The position numbers and the translations under genes were made by a program. DNA of 64,000 nucleotides from Theodoxus fluviatilis (taxonomy: Eukaryota; Mollusca; Gastropoda; Cycloneritida; Neritidae): positions 141,001 to 205,000 of the forward strand of contig JAWQFJ010017476.1 in the NCBI GenBank assembly GCA_034096865.1. The letters are read 5' to 3'. The notes below the pieces were generated by a model, which worked only from the letters and a program-made list of their open reading frames with translations, was not told the DNA's origin and did not search any database. Below, one piece after another: positions 20,420 through 31,101 of the stretch; position 1 is the first letter of the stretch; every line of letters begins with the position of its first letter.

Positions 20420-23325
20420 ACATGCCCACACACATGCACTCACCACCCATCCCCAACTTTCCTACCCCACATCTTCATCTTGCCCACCCATTCTACCCAT
20501 GTAAAATCCTCGACCACTAGCATCAGTGCTAGGGATCTGTCATTTCTCTTTCCCTGCTTTCAGGCATATGGAAACTCAGGGCACAGACAAGATGCCACCC
20601 GTTTCAACAAAATCTGCATCACTGTCATCTGTTGTTTTGTAGTTGTGTCTGTTTTCATCTTCACCATGGCGATGGCTTTAGGAATGCACTGAGTGAGTTG
20701 TGTCAGTGTAAAGGCAGTGAAACATGCATGGTGAAACAGAAACAAGTTTTGGATAATGAAATACATGTTTCTCATGTGTGTGCAGATATTTCAGTGAAAT
20801 ATTGAGTCCCCAGAAATGATTTCATAGTTTGGACTGGTTCTATCCTCCCTGTATTTCAAGTGAAAATATTTCTGCCTGTCACTGTCAGCCAATAAGAACC
20901 CTCCTTGCCTTCAACTGCTGCTCTTACTCTCACACAAATCAGTCATGTCCGCCATTTTTCTCTGGTTATGAGGGTGAAAATAGGCAGAATGAAGCGGCTT
21001 TGAGTCAGTCAATCATGAGCCTTGAAAATAGACGCCGCCACGTGACCCAGATTTCGCACTCAGCTCGCACTCAGCTGTGCAAATTTTGTGCTCCACGTGA
21101 TTCGGGTGTAATACTGCCAATAAACGTCGTTTAGCTTAAGATTACACCCGAATCACGCGGACCATGAAGGTGCATGGAGTACAGTACCACCGAGCAAGAT
21201 GTTTGTCACAAAATGCAGATACATTAACGCGGCCGGATCTTAGCATAACTCCCCAGGCGTGCGAAGTCAGTCAGGCGGAGTGGCGGGTGCGGTCAAAGGT
21301 CAGAATAACCACCTTATTCATGAGGCGCTTGATTCTGCCTGTTGTCGTGGTGTATGCGAAGCACTCATTTATAGAATTACTGACACACATACAAAGAAAC
21401 TGTAACCAAATGACAGTACCTATTTATCCAAACTCTTATGTAGAATATATTGATAGCTCATTCATATTGCTACATCATTCAAATTGAGATGAGCTGTTAA
21501 AGTCTGTTGTGCTAGTGGAAGCTCAGGCTACTGACAGAGATACATGATATTACATGACTTATCATGTAGCTGAGAGGTCCAAGGAGTTTCACTGTGTGTG
21601 TGAATATATATATATATATGGATCAAATACATAGAAACAGCGTGTTTCTTTTTCACCACATGCGACTGCCTTATCTGCATTTATTTTTCAAGCTGGGTGC
21701 TAAGATCTTTTCCCCCATGTAATGGAGAACTTCAGGAATGATTGGACAGTTGTCTTGTGACTGCTTTTTGAATGTGATCATGGGATGGATATGATTTGAT
21801 GTGATATGATAGCTGATGAGGGGGGCTGGCTCCAGTTTGAGGTTGAGACTTTGTTTCAAATCCGTTTGTCATTATGCTATACTTTCACGAAGCGTTCCCA
21901 TGACTTTGTTTTTCATTGATGAAATGGGAAAAAAGGTTAAATGAGCCAAAGATCACCTATTCTGTGTTGCTGAACGTGGAGGATAAAAAAATCTAGATTT
22001 CTGCTGAGAATATTGGCAGTTCAAAGAAATTGGGATTGTTTTCTGTCAATCAAATGAACAATGTCTAATGTATTGCTTTGTTAAGTTCAGCAATTATTGG
22101 CATTGCCTGAACTTTTCCCATGTCAAAGGGGATATTATGATACATATCATAATTAATCATGATGTGTCCTTGTCATTCATTGACTCTTTACTTTTAAGAT
22201 GGATTTTTATGAAAGACTGCTGTGGGTTTTTAAAAATTTATTTTTGTTGTTTTAAACTGGGCAGGGGCAACTAGATTTTGAATGCTGTTGTGCCTATAAT
22301 GCCATTTTGAGTCATGATATTTGTTAGTCATGTACATGTAGATGGGAGTTTTGCAACAGTGTGGATTTTTAGTATTATCAGCATAATTTGAACTTAGTGC
22401 AGAAATTTGCCATGCTGTTTCAAAATATCCAGGAGATGGGAAACAAGTGTTTACATGTAAAGGTACCTTCACATCTATACTGTTGAATTTCAAAGAATTT
22501 TTCCACTCATGTTAATGAAGAAGAAAAAAATACTGTGGATGTAAAACTGTAGACATTTTACATGCAGACACACTAGCAGAACTGTAAGGTTGAATCTGTT
22601 GTGATAGCTTTCTTGTGATTGTGCTCGATATTATTGCTTGATTGGCAAAGCATGCTAATTTTGCTTACCTGCTTGTGAATATGTTGAGGCATGTGTGATG
22701 TATATATCTACCTTGCATTCAGCATGGCATGGAAATACACCAGCAAACAGCATCACTATTAAGTGTTTTGCCAGTGTTAGTCTGACATCTGTAGTGGTTG
22801 ACATTCTTCACTTGGCTGTTATCTGTTTGAGGCTTTGATTATTGCCATGCTTTCAGTCTGCTCAGATGATGTCACTTATATGTCTCTTATTTTGAGCAGC
22901 ATTGTCATCAAATGTTTTTGTTCTTGGACAGAAGGAGATTAAGCTCTGAGTGTGATGTCTTGTAACACAGATGTTCATTTTATTTGTGGGCATGGCATAA
23001 ATGTTGTTGAAATCTTTTCAGTTTGCTTCTTTTGAAGATTGCTAGGTCCTTTTGTTCTATTGTGTATTTAGGTTGATTTCCTCACCACCTCTGTGGAATC
23101 CTTTTTCTCTGAAATGTGAGTTTTATTCTTAGGGCAATGAATAATTGTATGTGTGAAGAGCTGCTGGTGTTCACATTTTCACATTCTTTTGGTTTCTTGT
23201 TTTGGCAGGCTTATGGGGCCACTCATCAGTCCAATTCTTCGTCACAGTTCTGCAAGATGTGCGTTATTTTCATAGCCTGTTCTGTCATTGTAATCATCAT
23301 CATCGTTTTCAATTTGGGAATTTAG
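8085..23325 (+). CDS. Gene model: Pro/Tyr-rich protein with two alternative membrane-anchor last exons
   Basis: The joined coding sequence is 8085-8100, 10170-10561, then either 20564-20692 (178 residues) or 23209-23325 (174 residues). All junctions are GT-AG and keep frame. The N-terminus has a PPxY-type motif (PPPSYSEA), the kind bound by WW domains such as those of NEDD4-family ligases. The middle is a run of (L/P)PTSYQ-type repeats. Each C-terminus is a hydrophobic helix of about 20 residues ending within about five residues of the stop. No signal peptide is present, so a tail-anchored, cytosol-facing protein is the simplest topology. The overall layout resembles small PPxY membrane adaptors, but I do not recognise the family and give no symbol. 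It converges with the DNMBP-family gene to the right. Confidence 0.65.
8859..9035 (+). repeat. tRNA-derived SINE copy 2
   Basis: Same family and orientation as 1-172, lying in intron 1 of the plus-strand gene. It includes a B-box-like GTGTTCGAAGC and the shared 'CCTTGGGCAG' and 'CATTGCCTCTCC' blocks. Confidence 0.65.
9036..10169. other. Intron 1 remainder, no supported feature
   Basis: It holds a short (CA)n run near 9160 and otherwise unremarkable AT-rich sequence. The intron ends with the acceptor TTGCATTGTAG at 10159-10169. Confidence 0.5.
10170..10561 (+). CDS. Pro/Tyr-rich membrane-anchored protein, coding exon 2
   Basis: This 392-nt exon lies between acceptor TAG (10167-10169) and donor GTAAGT (10562). 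It encodes [19 protein letters not shown], then five roughly seven-residue repeats of the type P-T-S-Y-Q-x-P ([19 protein letters not shown] and on), then a Thr/Gln-rich tail ending FATTPL. With exon 1 the coding total is 408 nt, exactly 136 codons, so the donor is phase 0 and compatible with both downstream last exons. Reading past the donor gives an open extension to 10711, but a strong consensus donor and two matching last exons argue for splicing. The repeated PTSYQ units could bind WW or SH3 partners; that is inference. Confidence 0.75.
11093..11885 (-). pseudogene. 5'-truncated LINE (CR1/L2-type) reverse transcriptase end
   Basis: The minus-strand frame 11733-11410 reads [20 protein letters not shown], later [22 protein letters not shown] and [10 protein letters not shown]. 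This is the widely recognised C-terminus of CR1/L2-clade reverse transcriptases (LHWLPV..RI.(Y/F)K ... YLS.L ... (L/V)WNALP..LR ... FK..LK.(H/Y)(L/Y)F). The 3' end carries a (TAA)n tail at 11096-11112 on the plus strand, typical for this clade. Short flanking CCAGTAA-like matches suggest a target duplication. It is dead: no endonuclease or catalytic part. Confidence 0.8.
12087..12290. repeat. Tandem repeat, about 84-bp unit x 2.4
   Basis: The block ACTCATTCTGACCCCCTGAC ... CCTCCACCCCCTCTCNCAGACAAAGGAGG recurs at about 12087, 12171 and 12251, the last copy shortened. It lies inside the LTR-like insertion, and U3 tandem repeats are common in LTRs. Confidence 0.65.
13107..13262 (-). repeat. Second SINE-like repeat with (TTG)n tail
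   Basis: A (TTG)n run at 13107-13131 abuts about 130 bp containing CCCATGTGGGTGAGATGATT and ACACCCCGCCATATAGGCAG. The simple repeat at one end plus a compact body is SINE-like, with the tail on the left meaning minus orientation. No second copy in this window, so the call rests on structure and general familiarity. Confidence 0.4.
13779..13952 (-). repeat. LINE 3' end relic, copy 2
   Basis: The reverse complement matches the 3' part of the LINE at 2285-2680: both share the region encoding [18 protein letters not shown] followed by the termination region. It ends in a (TTCAG)n tandem run at 13779-13798, showing this LINE family has a short-repeat 3' tail rather than poly(A). Confidence 0.75.
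14732..15575. repeat. Minisatellite: 60-bp unit x 14, nearly identical
   Basis: Fourteen consecutive 60-bp units each contain GAGTGGGGAAGTATCACTGC, GTGGAAGAATGGAAATGGGA and CTGGAAAACAATAGGGCRCT. Only one position varies (GCGCT in units 1, 3 and 14; GCACT in the rest). Because 60 is divisible by 3 and no unit contains a stop in three of the frames, long repetitive open frames run through both strands; these are artefacts. It lies in intron 2 of the plus-strand gene. Confidence 0.95.
15576..20307. other. Intron 2 right part: two diverged tandem duplications
   Basis: About 17130-17290 and 17438-17595 are diverged copies (both carry 'AGAATCTATTAAAA' followed by 'CCAGTT'). About 18073-18199 and 18226-18323 are a second duplication (both carry 'GAGCTAGAATAA' and 'AACAGAAATACATAACAGCA'). 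No exon with plausible splice sites was found between 15.6 and 20.3 kb. Confidence 0.5.
20308..20432. repeat. (CA)n microsatellite upstream of last exon A
   Basis: An almost uninterrupted CA array of about 125 bp with rare T or A interruptions. It ends about 130 bp before the acceptor of exon 3a (20561-20563), in the sense orientation CA, so the pre-mRNA would carry a CA-repeat intronic element. Confidence 0.95.
20564..20692 (+). CDS. Alternative last exon A: membrane anchor
   Basis: Preceded by a strong polypyrimidine tract and CAG (TCTCTTTCCCTGCTTTCAG, ending 20563). Phase 0. It encodes [17 protein letters not shown], then a hydrophobic helix [20 protein letters not shown] and the ending ALGMH, with TGA at 20690-20692. 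The helix is preceded by basic residues (R, K) and followed by almost nothing, as in tail-anchored proteins. The first three residues AYG and the Cys-containing helix start match the second last exon at 23209, so the two look like duplicated exons used alternatively. An AATAAA at 21119-21124, in a hairpin loop, could serve as its poly(A) signal. Confidence 0.7.
   Translation, partial: AYGNSGHRQDATRFNKICITVICCFVVVSVFIFTMAMALGMH
21007..21225 (+). repeat. Hairpin-bearing dispersed repeat, copy 1
   Basis: About 220 bp nearly identical to 37671-37889, same orientation. It contains CGTGATTCGGGTGTAAT (21096-21112) and its exact complement ATTACACCCGAATCACG (21141-21157): a 17-bp perfect stem around a 28-nt loop holding AATAAA (21119-21124). 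Upstream it has CCGCCACGTGACCCAG and a GCACTCAGCT duplication. No protein. It lies about 310 bp after the stop of exon 3a. Confidence 0.8.
21226..23208. other. Between the alternative last exons; nothing else recognised
   Basis: AT-rich sequence with a short (TA)n run near 21607. It would be the 3' UTR tail or downstream sequence of form A, or intron for form B. It ends with the acceptor TTGTTTTGGCAG at 23197-23208. Confidence 0.5.
23209..23325 (+). CDS. Alternative last exon B: membrane anchor
   Basis: Preceded by a T-rich tract and CAG (23206-23208). Phase 0. It encodes [17 protein letters not shown] then the hydrophobic helix [20 protein letters not shown] and I, with TAG at 23323-23325. 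It begins with the same AYG as exon A and has the same layout: short polar stretch, one basic residue, a Cys, an Ile/Val-rich helix, then an immediate stop. The nearest poly(A) signal candidate is AATAAA at 23553-23558. Sequence identity between helices A and B is low, so the duplication would be old or the similarity convergent. Confidence 0.65.
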   Translation, partial: AYGATHQSNSSSQFCKMCVIFIACSVIVIIIIVFNLGI

Positions 23326-23552
23326 GGCACCAGTGTTCTGAAAATTCAGCGCAGGTCTTCTTTTTTTAAATTCATCAAGTTCATATAGGCCCTTTGTTTT
23401 CCCCTTCTCTCTGGGCTGTGTGCTGTTTTAATCCTAATGATCTGTAGCTTGAAAAAGAAACATAGACAATTGACATATTTTTGGAGTATCTTTTTTGAAT
23501 TGCAAATGCACACTTATTCAGCTATGACCAGATGGTGAGCAAAATGTAGGTG

Positions 23553-23558
23553 AATAAA
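23553..23558 (+). terminator. Candidate poly(A) signal AATAAA for last exon B
   Basis: A canonical hexamer 228 nt after the stop of exon B. A second AATAAA lies about 500 nt further on (near 24057). Confidence 0.35.
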
Positions 23559-24744
23559 TCATGAAAGCTTTGATTTCAAGCACATTTGTAAGACTTATTT
23601 GGAGCTGACAGGAGACTAAGTTACATGAGATTACAGAGAGTCACACTTAACTTACTCTGATAATCAAGAGCTTTTATCTTAGTGCAGGATAATTACTACA
23701 CTTGCTCAGCAAACAAAAAAGTAGTTCTTTTTTTGTGGTAAGTATGAATCAATGAAGATGAAATGTACAACCTCAGGTATTGTTATTACACCTTATACTA
23801 GGAGTTGCATTTTCACTGAGTTAATTGTAAGTTGCAAGTGAGTACTAATGAACATGCAAATGCACCAAAGGCAGAGCAGCTGATTAGATCAGTGTTGTGG
23901 TTGTGTGACTTTCTATGGCATACCTTTCCTAGAGTACTGTAGAAAACCCAGTCAGCTTTGAGTAGAGCACAGAACTTGTTGCAACTCTATACTTGTAAAT
24001 TAACTCAAGGCAAAAACCCCTTATGGGAGAATAACAACATTGTCATATTCATCTTTAATAAATGACACATTTACTTGTGTAGTGCCTCTATGTGAAAGCC
24101 AAAATGAATCTGTACACTGTCAAAATCATAAGCTTGTGTGACTGTCCTTATACAGAGACATATTTTGTAAATGGGAAGGGTTGTTGAGCTGTTATATTGT
24201 GAATGATTATTGCTATATGAAAGCAGCACTTGATTTCTCATTGATTTTTGTGTGTTGTTTATTCTGTGCAAACTTTTAAGTTTGTTATTTATATTCTTTT
24301 GCTTTGCTTATTTTGAGCAAAATAAGCTCATGTTAGTAAAAAAATTAGTGAGTACTTTGTTTTGTTTTAGAGCAATGGCTTTTTTGTGTGAATTTAACTG
24401 GTTTACCCTGTTTTCAGAGTGTATGCATGAAAATTATAAACTCAGGCAAAATACCATTCGATGCTTCATCATTATTGTTGTTCAGAGGCAAACATCATCC
24501 ATGTTTATGTGCGTTGATGTGCACTGTTTCACTTGGAATACTTTTACTTCATGTAATACCCAAAGGATAGGCTCATACCAGTAGAACTTTCACCTTTTTT
24601 TCCTGATACTGTTTGCAGAGTCAAGGTACACAAGCATACTGCACCCATAATTTCCACATTGCAAAAGTTGCAGGAGTCCTTTAGTTGTGATAGCATTCAG
24701 GAATACTCATACGTCTTCATGACACCACTCTCAGTTTATGGATG
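23559..24744. other. Intergenic, no supported feature
   Basis: AT-rich; open frames are short and lack context. Confidence 0.4.
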
Positions 24745-24746
24745 GT

Positions 24747-24747
<1 letters not shown>

Positions 24748-24777
<30 letters not shown>

Positions 24778-24806
24778 ATGGATGGATGGGCGGATGGATG
24801 GATGGT
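24748..24806. repeat. (GGAT)n microsatellite
   Basis: About fourteen tandem GGAT tetramers with one GGGC interruption, directly left of the half-site-rich element copy 2. Confidence 0.9.
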
Positions 24807-24839
24807 AGTGTAGTGAAGTGTAGTGCAGTGTGTTGTTTT

Positions 24840-25680
24840 TGACTCACATGCGAAGCAAAAGTGAGTCTATGTACTCACCCGTTTCGTCCGTCCGGGCGTC
24901 CGGGCGTCCGAAACCTTTAATGTTGGATTTTTCTCGGAGACTATTAAGTCTATCAATACCAAATGTGGCATGATGGTGTATGATGACAAGGCCTCAAAAA
25001 ACATACATAGTGACTTGTCCTTGCTTCAAGGTCAAGGTCGCAGGGGCCATAAATGTTGTCTAAAAAACAGTCATTTTTCACATTTTCTCAATTTTCTCTG
25101 AAGTTTTTGAGATTGGATACCTGACCTATATATGGTATATAGGACAAAGTAATCCCTATCTTTTGATACCAGTCTGGTTGACCTTGCTTCAAGGTCAAGG
25201 TCACAGGAGCTCTTCAAAGTTGGATTGTATACATATTTTGAAGTGACCTTGACCCTGAACTATGGAAGATAACTGTTTCAAACTTAATAATTATGTGGGG
25301 CACATGTTATACTTTCATCATGAGACACATTTGGTCACATATCATCAAGGTCAAGGTCACTTTGACCCTTATGAAATGTGACCAAAATGGGGTAGTGAAC
25401 CACTAAAAGTGACCATATCTCATGGTAGAAAGTGCCAATAAGCACCATTGTGCTTCCTATGTCTTGAATTAACAGCTTTGTGTTGCATGACCTTGGATGA
25501 CCTTGACCTTGGGTCAAGGTCACATGTATTTTGATAGAAAAATGTGTAAAGCATTTCTTAGTGTATGATGTCATTCGTAGGTTTAGTTGTTTGACCTTGA
25601 CCTTGAAGGTCACCTGAAGGTCAAGGTCATATAAAGGTCAAGGTCAAGCATGTGAGTCGTATGGGCTTTGCCCTTCTTGT
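24840..25680 (-). mobile_element. TCAAGGTCA-rich dispersed element, copy 2
   Basis: The reverse complement of 5398-6231 along its full length, with scattered substitutions and a small duplication (CCGGGCGTCCGGGCGTCCG) near 24892. Matching ends at GTGAGTCA and ACAAGAAGGGC in both copies define the element boundaries. Together the copies form a 19-20 kb spaced inverted repeat flanking the plus-strand gene. Confidence 0.8.
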
Positions 25681-25689
25681 TGTTGTGGT

Positions 25690-25707
25690 GTGGTGTGTGT
25701 GTGTGTG

Positions 25708-25770
<63 letters not shown>
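25690..25770. repeat. (GT)n microsatellite
   Basis: About 80 bp of GT with one CA interruption, adjacent to the end of the half-site-rich element. Confidence 0.95.
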
Positions 25771-25772
<2 letters not shown>

Positions 25773-25945
25773 GCACACTTTCAAAGCAGTGAACTTTTAT
25801 CCCCATCAGATGTGCTTGAAGTGCAACATGCAATTAATGGAGAAAAAGAAAGTGTTCAGTTGTTTCTTGAATGATTTTAGATAATCACATTTTCTTTTAG
25901 CCTCAGTGTACTGAAGATGTGAAGAATACCCAGTTCTGAACATGT

Positions 25946-26219
25946 CATTTCTGAATGTGTCATTTCTGAATATGTCATTTCTGAATGTGTCATTTCTGAA
26001 CATGTCATTTCTGAATGTGTCATTTCTGACCATGTCATTTCTGAATGTGTCATTTCTGAATATGTCATTTCTGAATGTGTCATTTCTGAATGTGTCATTT
26101 CTGAATGTGTCATTTCTGAATGTGTCATTTCTGAATGAGTCATTTCTGAACGTGTCATTTCTGAACGTGTCATTTCTGAACGTGTCATTTCTGAACATGT
26201 CATTTCTGAATGTATCATG
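25946..26219. repeat. Minisatellite: 15-bp unit x about 18
   Basis: Tandem CATTTCTGAAYRTGT units, varying mainly at the two Y/R positions. Because 15 is a multiple of 3 it creates repetitive open frames on both strands (MSFLNV-like, or SEMTH-like); no evidence of a gene. Confidence 0.95.
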
Positions 26220-26348
26220 TTTGCTCCGAGTTTACTACTGTGCATTGTTGTTGCTGAGGCTGATTCTATAGCAAAATTTGACAATCAGTGAGACAAGTTT
26301 ACCAGAGGTCTGGTGCCCATTTTCTGAAATCCTGAGGTAGTTACAGAG

Positions 26349-26530
26349 GTGTGTGTGTGCGCGCGTGTGTGCATATGTGCATGTGTGTGTGTGTGTATGT
26401 GCGTGTGTGTGTGTGCATATGTGTGTGTGTTTGCATGTGTGTGTGTGTGTGTGTGTGTATGTGTGTGTGTGTGTGTTTGCATGAGTGTGTGTGCACATGT
26501 GCATGTGTGTGTGTGTGCTTGTATGTGGGC
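26349..26530. repeat. Imperfect (GT)n array
   Basis: About 180 bp of GT with frequent GC, AT and CA interruptions, indicating an old array. Confidence 0.9.
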
Positions 26531-29500
26531 ATACATGTGTGTTGTTTTTAAGAAATGAATGTAAGTACACTGTACTTGGTCAATGTTTTGTGACATGTTT
26601 CAAAGAAACAGTGATTGACATAAGTTTTGACATGCTATGACAAGTTATGATGGATAGCAAATGTGATTTCTCACCCTCACCCCACACCCACACCCCAAAT
26701 GTGTTTGTAAATTCTGATGTGGCATTAGTGTATGGAGTGTATTGATCTAATTCATATGCTCCACTTGTAGTAATCTTTTTAGGCCTCTGTGACATACACT
26801 GTATAGTGTTGGTAAGCAATACTGTGTGATCTGACAGTCAGATGAAATTCTTCTTTTTGAAGGTGCATTTCTCACCCCTTTTTCGTAAGTTTTGTTATAT
26901 ATATACCATGATGATTACTCCATTATTTTCTTTTAATCTGTTGTCCTGGGTTATGTCTATTGTCATAGAGGTTTATTTGTCTTAGGGTGATATGTCTTCA
27001 TGTAAAAGAAGGCAAAGTAGTTGGTGGTGAAAAGGTAACCATTAAAATTAGCACTGGTTTTGGTGGCCTCTGTGCTATCATTCCTCTCAATATGTAAACT
27101 AATTTATAACTTTACCTACAATTATGGTTGCATTTTGATCATATTTTTGGTGATCAGGCATATAACAGGAATACTAATTTTCAACAAGGGTCATTTTCTA
27201 GCATTGGGAAAGATCTGATTGATTTCTTATTGATTGAAGTGTGTTGCAAGAATTTGATGGTGTCTAAGCTGTTTTATGCCAGAGGCAGATTTCAACATTT
27301 GGAGAGCAGAGGTGCCAGCAGCAATAATATCCTGTACAGATATGTTGTTTTTCATTTTTAACTAGTACTTATTTGATGAAGGTCTATAGGTAAAGCATTA
27401 TTGCAATATCTTTGCCAATCAAATTAAAGTAGAGATCAAAATTAGGGACGTTTTATGAGGTGTGAGTACAATACTTTACTGCAACTGCAGAAATGCTGAT
27501 TTCATGCATGTTTGATAAATTTGCATGCAAAAGGCAAAATGAGAATCTCTTACAGATCTTACTGAAACCTCCAATTTATCTTCAAACAAAGATGGATTTT
27601 TAGAACTGTATTTTAGTATCATTGACTTGCACTTGGTTTCATTCAGTGAACAATCAGTATTGTTTTTTGCAATTACTTTTTACAAAATTCGTTTATGTGC
27701 AATCTTTTGCTCTTGTATTCTAGGGCAAAAGTATATTTTGTTCACTTTACACGAGTACTTGCTTTGATACAAATGCATTGAGGAATTTATGCTCATCTGG
27801 ATTACTCATTGTTGACGAATTGTCTTGTGTTGATGTTGTAGGCATTTATATTTTTGGCAAACTGCAATGTTATGGTTAGGTTATTTTATTTGTGTATTTT
27901 CAAATACATCACTCACTGGCATGAACACTTTCTGAGAGGGTATATAGGGTATATATATTTCCATACAGGGTATATGAGGTGCTAAATTCCTCTCTTACTG
28001 CAGAAGTGAAATGTGTAATGTAAAAAGTGTACTGTCTCTATATTGTGCTTTGAAGATGATCTTGTCACAAAAAAGTCATAGATGTTCTCAGCAGTGATTG
28101 TCGTTGAGAATTGTGTATTGAGAGACAAGCACGTGGTCAGTCAATATTCATAACAGTTAAATAGTATAATGCTTCATTTTGCAGTATGGTATTATAGTTA
28201 GCTAAGTATTATTCTTTTTAGTAGTCTATATGCATGAGTTAACATTTTATATATTCACAAACAAACATGTACAAATCTAAAATCAGGCATGACTAAAAAA
28301 ATTTTGCTTGCTCGTTTTTTTGTTGTTGTTGCAAGTTTTGAAATGGGGAACAATGTGATTATTTATTGATTCATGAACAAACTTCTAACCTTATACAGGT
28401 GTTTTTGCCATGCTGGGAAGATACCCTTTTTCGTTTTTGTTGTATCTTATTTGACCAGTACCTGGGAGTCATATTTAGATAGTTTTGTTTCTTGGATTAT
28501 GTTGGCGAGGCACATCTTCACACATTGGGCTTATTTATTGTTAAGTAGGATGGCAACAGCATTTTATGTTGGAGGCAGTACAACTCTCATAGTGAAACTT
28601 GTTAATTTTCTATTGCAGTAAAATGGTTAATGGGGGTTAAAGCTTGATTCCAATCAGAAAGGACAAAAGAGAGCACCCTTTATTACAAGGGGTCTGGAAA
28701 TTAGTCTATATCACTGCATGAGGTAGTGCAAAACTTGAGGTGGGGGGTGGGGTAGGGGAGATTTTCAAAAAATTTAAATCTTGATGATAATGACAAATAA
28801 TAATGATGGTGGTATGGAAGAGGAGGTGGATAAGGATCAAAAGCGCAATTTGTCTGGTCTCTTTTGGTGAGAATGACAGACAGAATATAACCATGTCATT
28901 AACTGATTCATTAACATGAATCTGGATTTGAATATTCATGTAGCAAAAAAAGATCAAGGCATATTCTGATTGCTCTATGAAGAACCTATAGGTCAAACCC
29001 TCAGAATTTCTTGCTCACTAGCAAATGGTTATCTCCATCATCAATGGCTGCTGATGCTTACATTAGCTATAACTGCGTGATCGCTCTGGAGGAATATTTT
29101 TGCCTCTGGAGTATTTTTAAGGTATTATTGCATGTTTTCATTTCTTATTTGTATATTTATTGTTTATTGTCTACAAGCATAATGTATGTCACACACACTG
29201 GGTGTATGTTGCATATATCTCATGTTTATATACAATTAATGTTTTGGTAGTGATTTTGACGGGGGAGATGCTGTTTTGTTTAAAATTGAATACTCCAAGT
29301 ACATTTCTGTTCAGACTACATGTATTTGTGTGTATACAATAAAATTAATCTGAAACCAGTGCAATGATTGTATGTTTTGTATATTGCTCCACAGATAGAC
29401 ATATGCTGTAGATTCCTTTGGAAGGCCATAGGATCATTAGGGGCGATGTGAACTTGAACTATGGATTCTTTGTTGTCTACTAAATTAGAACAGGGAAGAA

Positions 29501-31101
29501 AACCAGAAGAATGTGGTCGACTTGTCCATCCAGCTTATCATTTTTCAAGGAAGAGCAGCATTCGTGTTATAAGATGCTGAACTAAAGTCCAGGTACTCAT
29601 CAGCTGAAGAGGTGGACCAGAAACAAAACTCTGAACAAGCAAAGTCATTAAAACAGTTTAATCAACAGTAAATACTTTCATGAAATAATAAAAATGTAAG
29701 TAGTGATGACATGAATTAGTATTATGTAGAACGATTATGTAGAACGCAACATGTATGATTAATTAGTTGGCTTGAATCAACAAACTCTTTTTATCAACAT
29801 GCTAAATAAGAAAAGGGAAAATATGCTGGCAATCTATTAGTATCATAATTATCCATCAGCCCTGAACTTGAAAGCTTCACTAAGCATTCAAAAGGACTGG
29901 AGGAATGAGTATGGGAAGCTGAACACAATGCTGTGAGAGAAAGGTCGATTCCTAATCTTGCAATACAAGCAAATACATATGGGAGTTTCCAGAATAGTCA
30001 AATGTCCTTATAAAAAAGATACCCTTATTATCTCCACATATCGCATACTTTTTCACACCATTTCAAGAAATCTCTTCTAGTTTTCTTGTTTTCAAATCTC
30101 TGAGCCATTTCTCCTCTACAGTACTACACATTAAAAAAAAATCCTATGTGCAAGAGCATAAAGGAGATGTCACCAACTGCAATATCACAGGCGCAAGTGT
30201 TGTAAGCAGAAAAACTAGAGAATGGAGAGGCATGACTTTCTTTTTGCAACAAGGATAACAGCACCGGGTTAGATTATGGCTGGAGTGAATGGACATGGGT
30301 CCAAATCTGAGCGGTCTGAAGAAACTCTGTCCCAAGCTAGTGCCACACTATGCTAGTACCGTCTTCGACAGAGCTCCTCTCAGGTTTTGGTACCACAGCA
30401 ATCAGTAACCGCGAAGGGGACTGGCAAATACCAAGAGGATGAAAAAGGTCAGCTTTCCAAAATTATATATGACTCAACATCATATATTGTGAACTTTTTT
30501 AATAAGCATGAACAAATATATGTACACACATGCATACATGCAATTTTATGTACACACATCAAACTGCACACATGCATACGCCCTTCCAGGATGTATACAA
30601 GCAACATTGAAATGGGCACTTCTGACATGCAGGCATTACAACCATCACGCAGCCACTACTGAATGAGCTCAGACTTTTGTCATACAAACCAATGCATTTG
30701 ATTTTCTCCAGCAGCAAAAAAGGCCCCAAACATGAGAACTAAGAGAGCTTACTACCAAGGAAGCTAGTGCTTCCATTGTGTTAAAAGTTTTGATACAAGC
30801 ATACCATAGATAAAAGCTGTTAGCATGAATGGAAAACAGGAAGGACCAGGAGATGGAAGCATGCGGCTCCTACAAGAGCTTGCAAGCAGAGATCAGCAGT
30901 ATGAGTACTCAAAATCCTCTTGTCTGGTCTTCACACATCAATATGACACATGAACAGGAACAAAGAGTCCACAATGTTTGGGGGGGGGGGGGGGGAATTT
31001 TTGTTTCTAAAGTTTTTTAAAAGCACTGAAATGTGCCACTAAGTAAAAATTTCACACAGAGTTAATTAAAAGATGAAGAAGGTATTGGTCTGTTTGTATA
31101 C
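26531..31101. other. Intergenic, no supported gene
   Basis: AT-rich sequence with a poly-G run at about 30979-30995. A hydrophobic open frame at 28373-28621 and an open frame after ATCAG at 27166 were considered and not accepted (see rejected items). An AATAAA occurs at about 29338. Confidence 0.4.

Noticed and set aside
27166..27361. Possible third alternative last exon starting Ala-Tyr (after ATCAG)
   Set aside because: Weak polypyrimidine tract and no hydrophobic anchor in the translation, unlike the other two.
28373..28621. Hydrophobic 82-codon open frame after TATACAG
   Set aside because: AT-rich sequence gives hydrophobic frames by chance; does not begin like the other last exons and has no downstream support.
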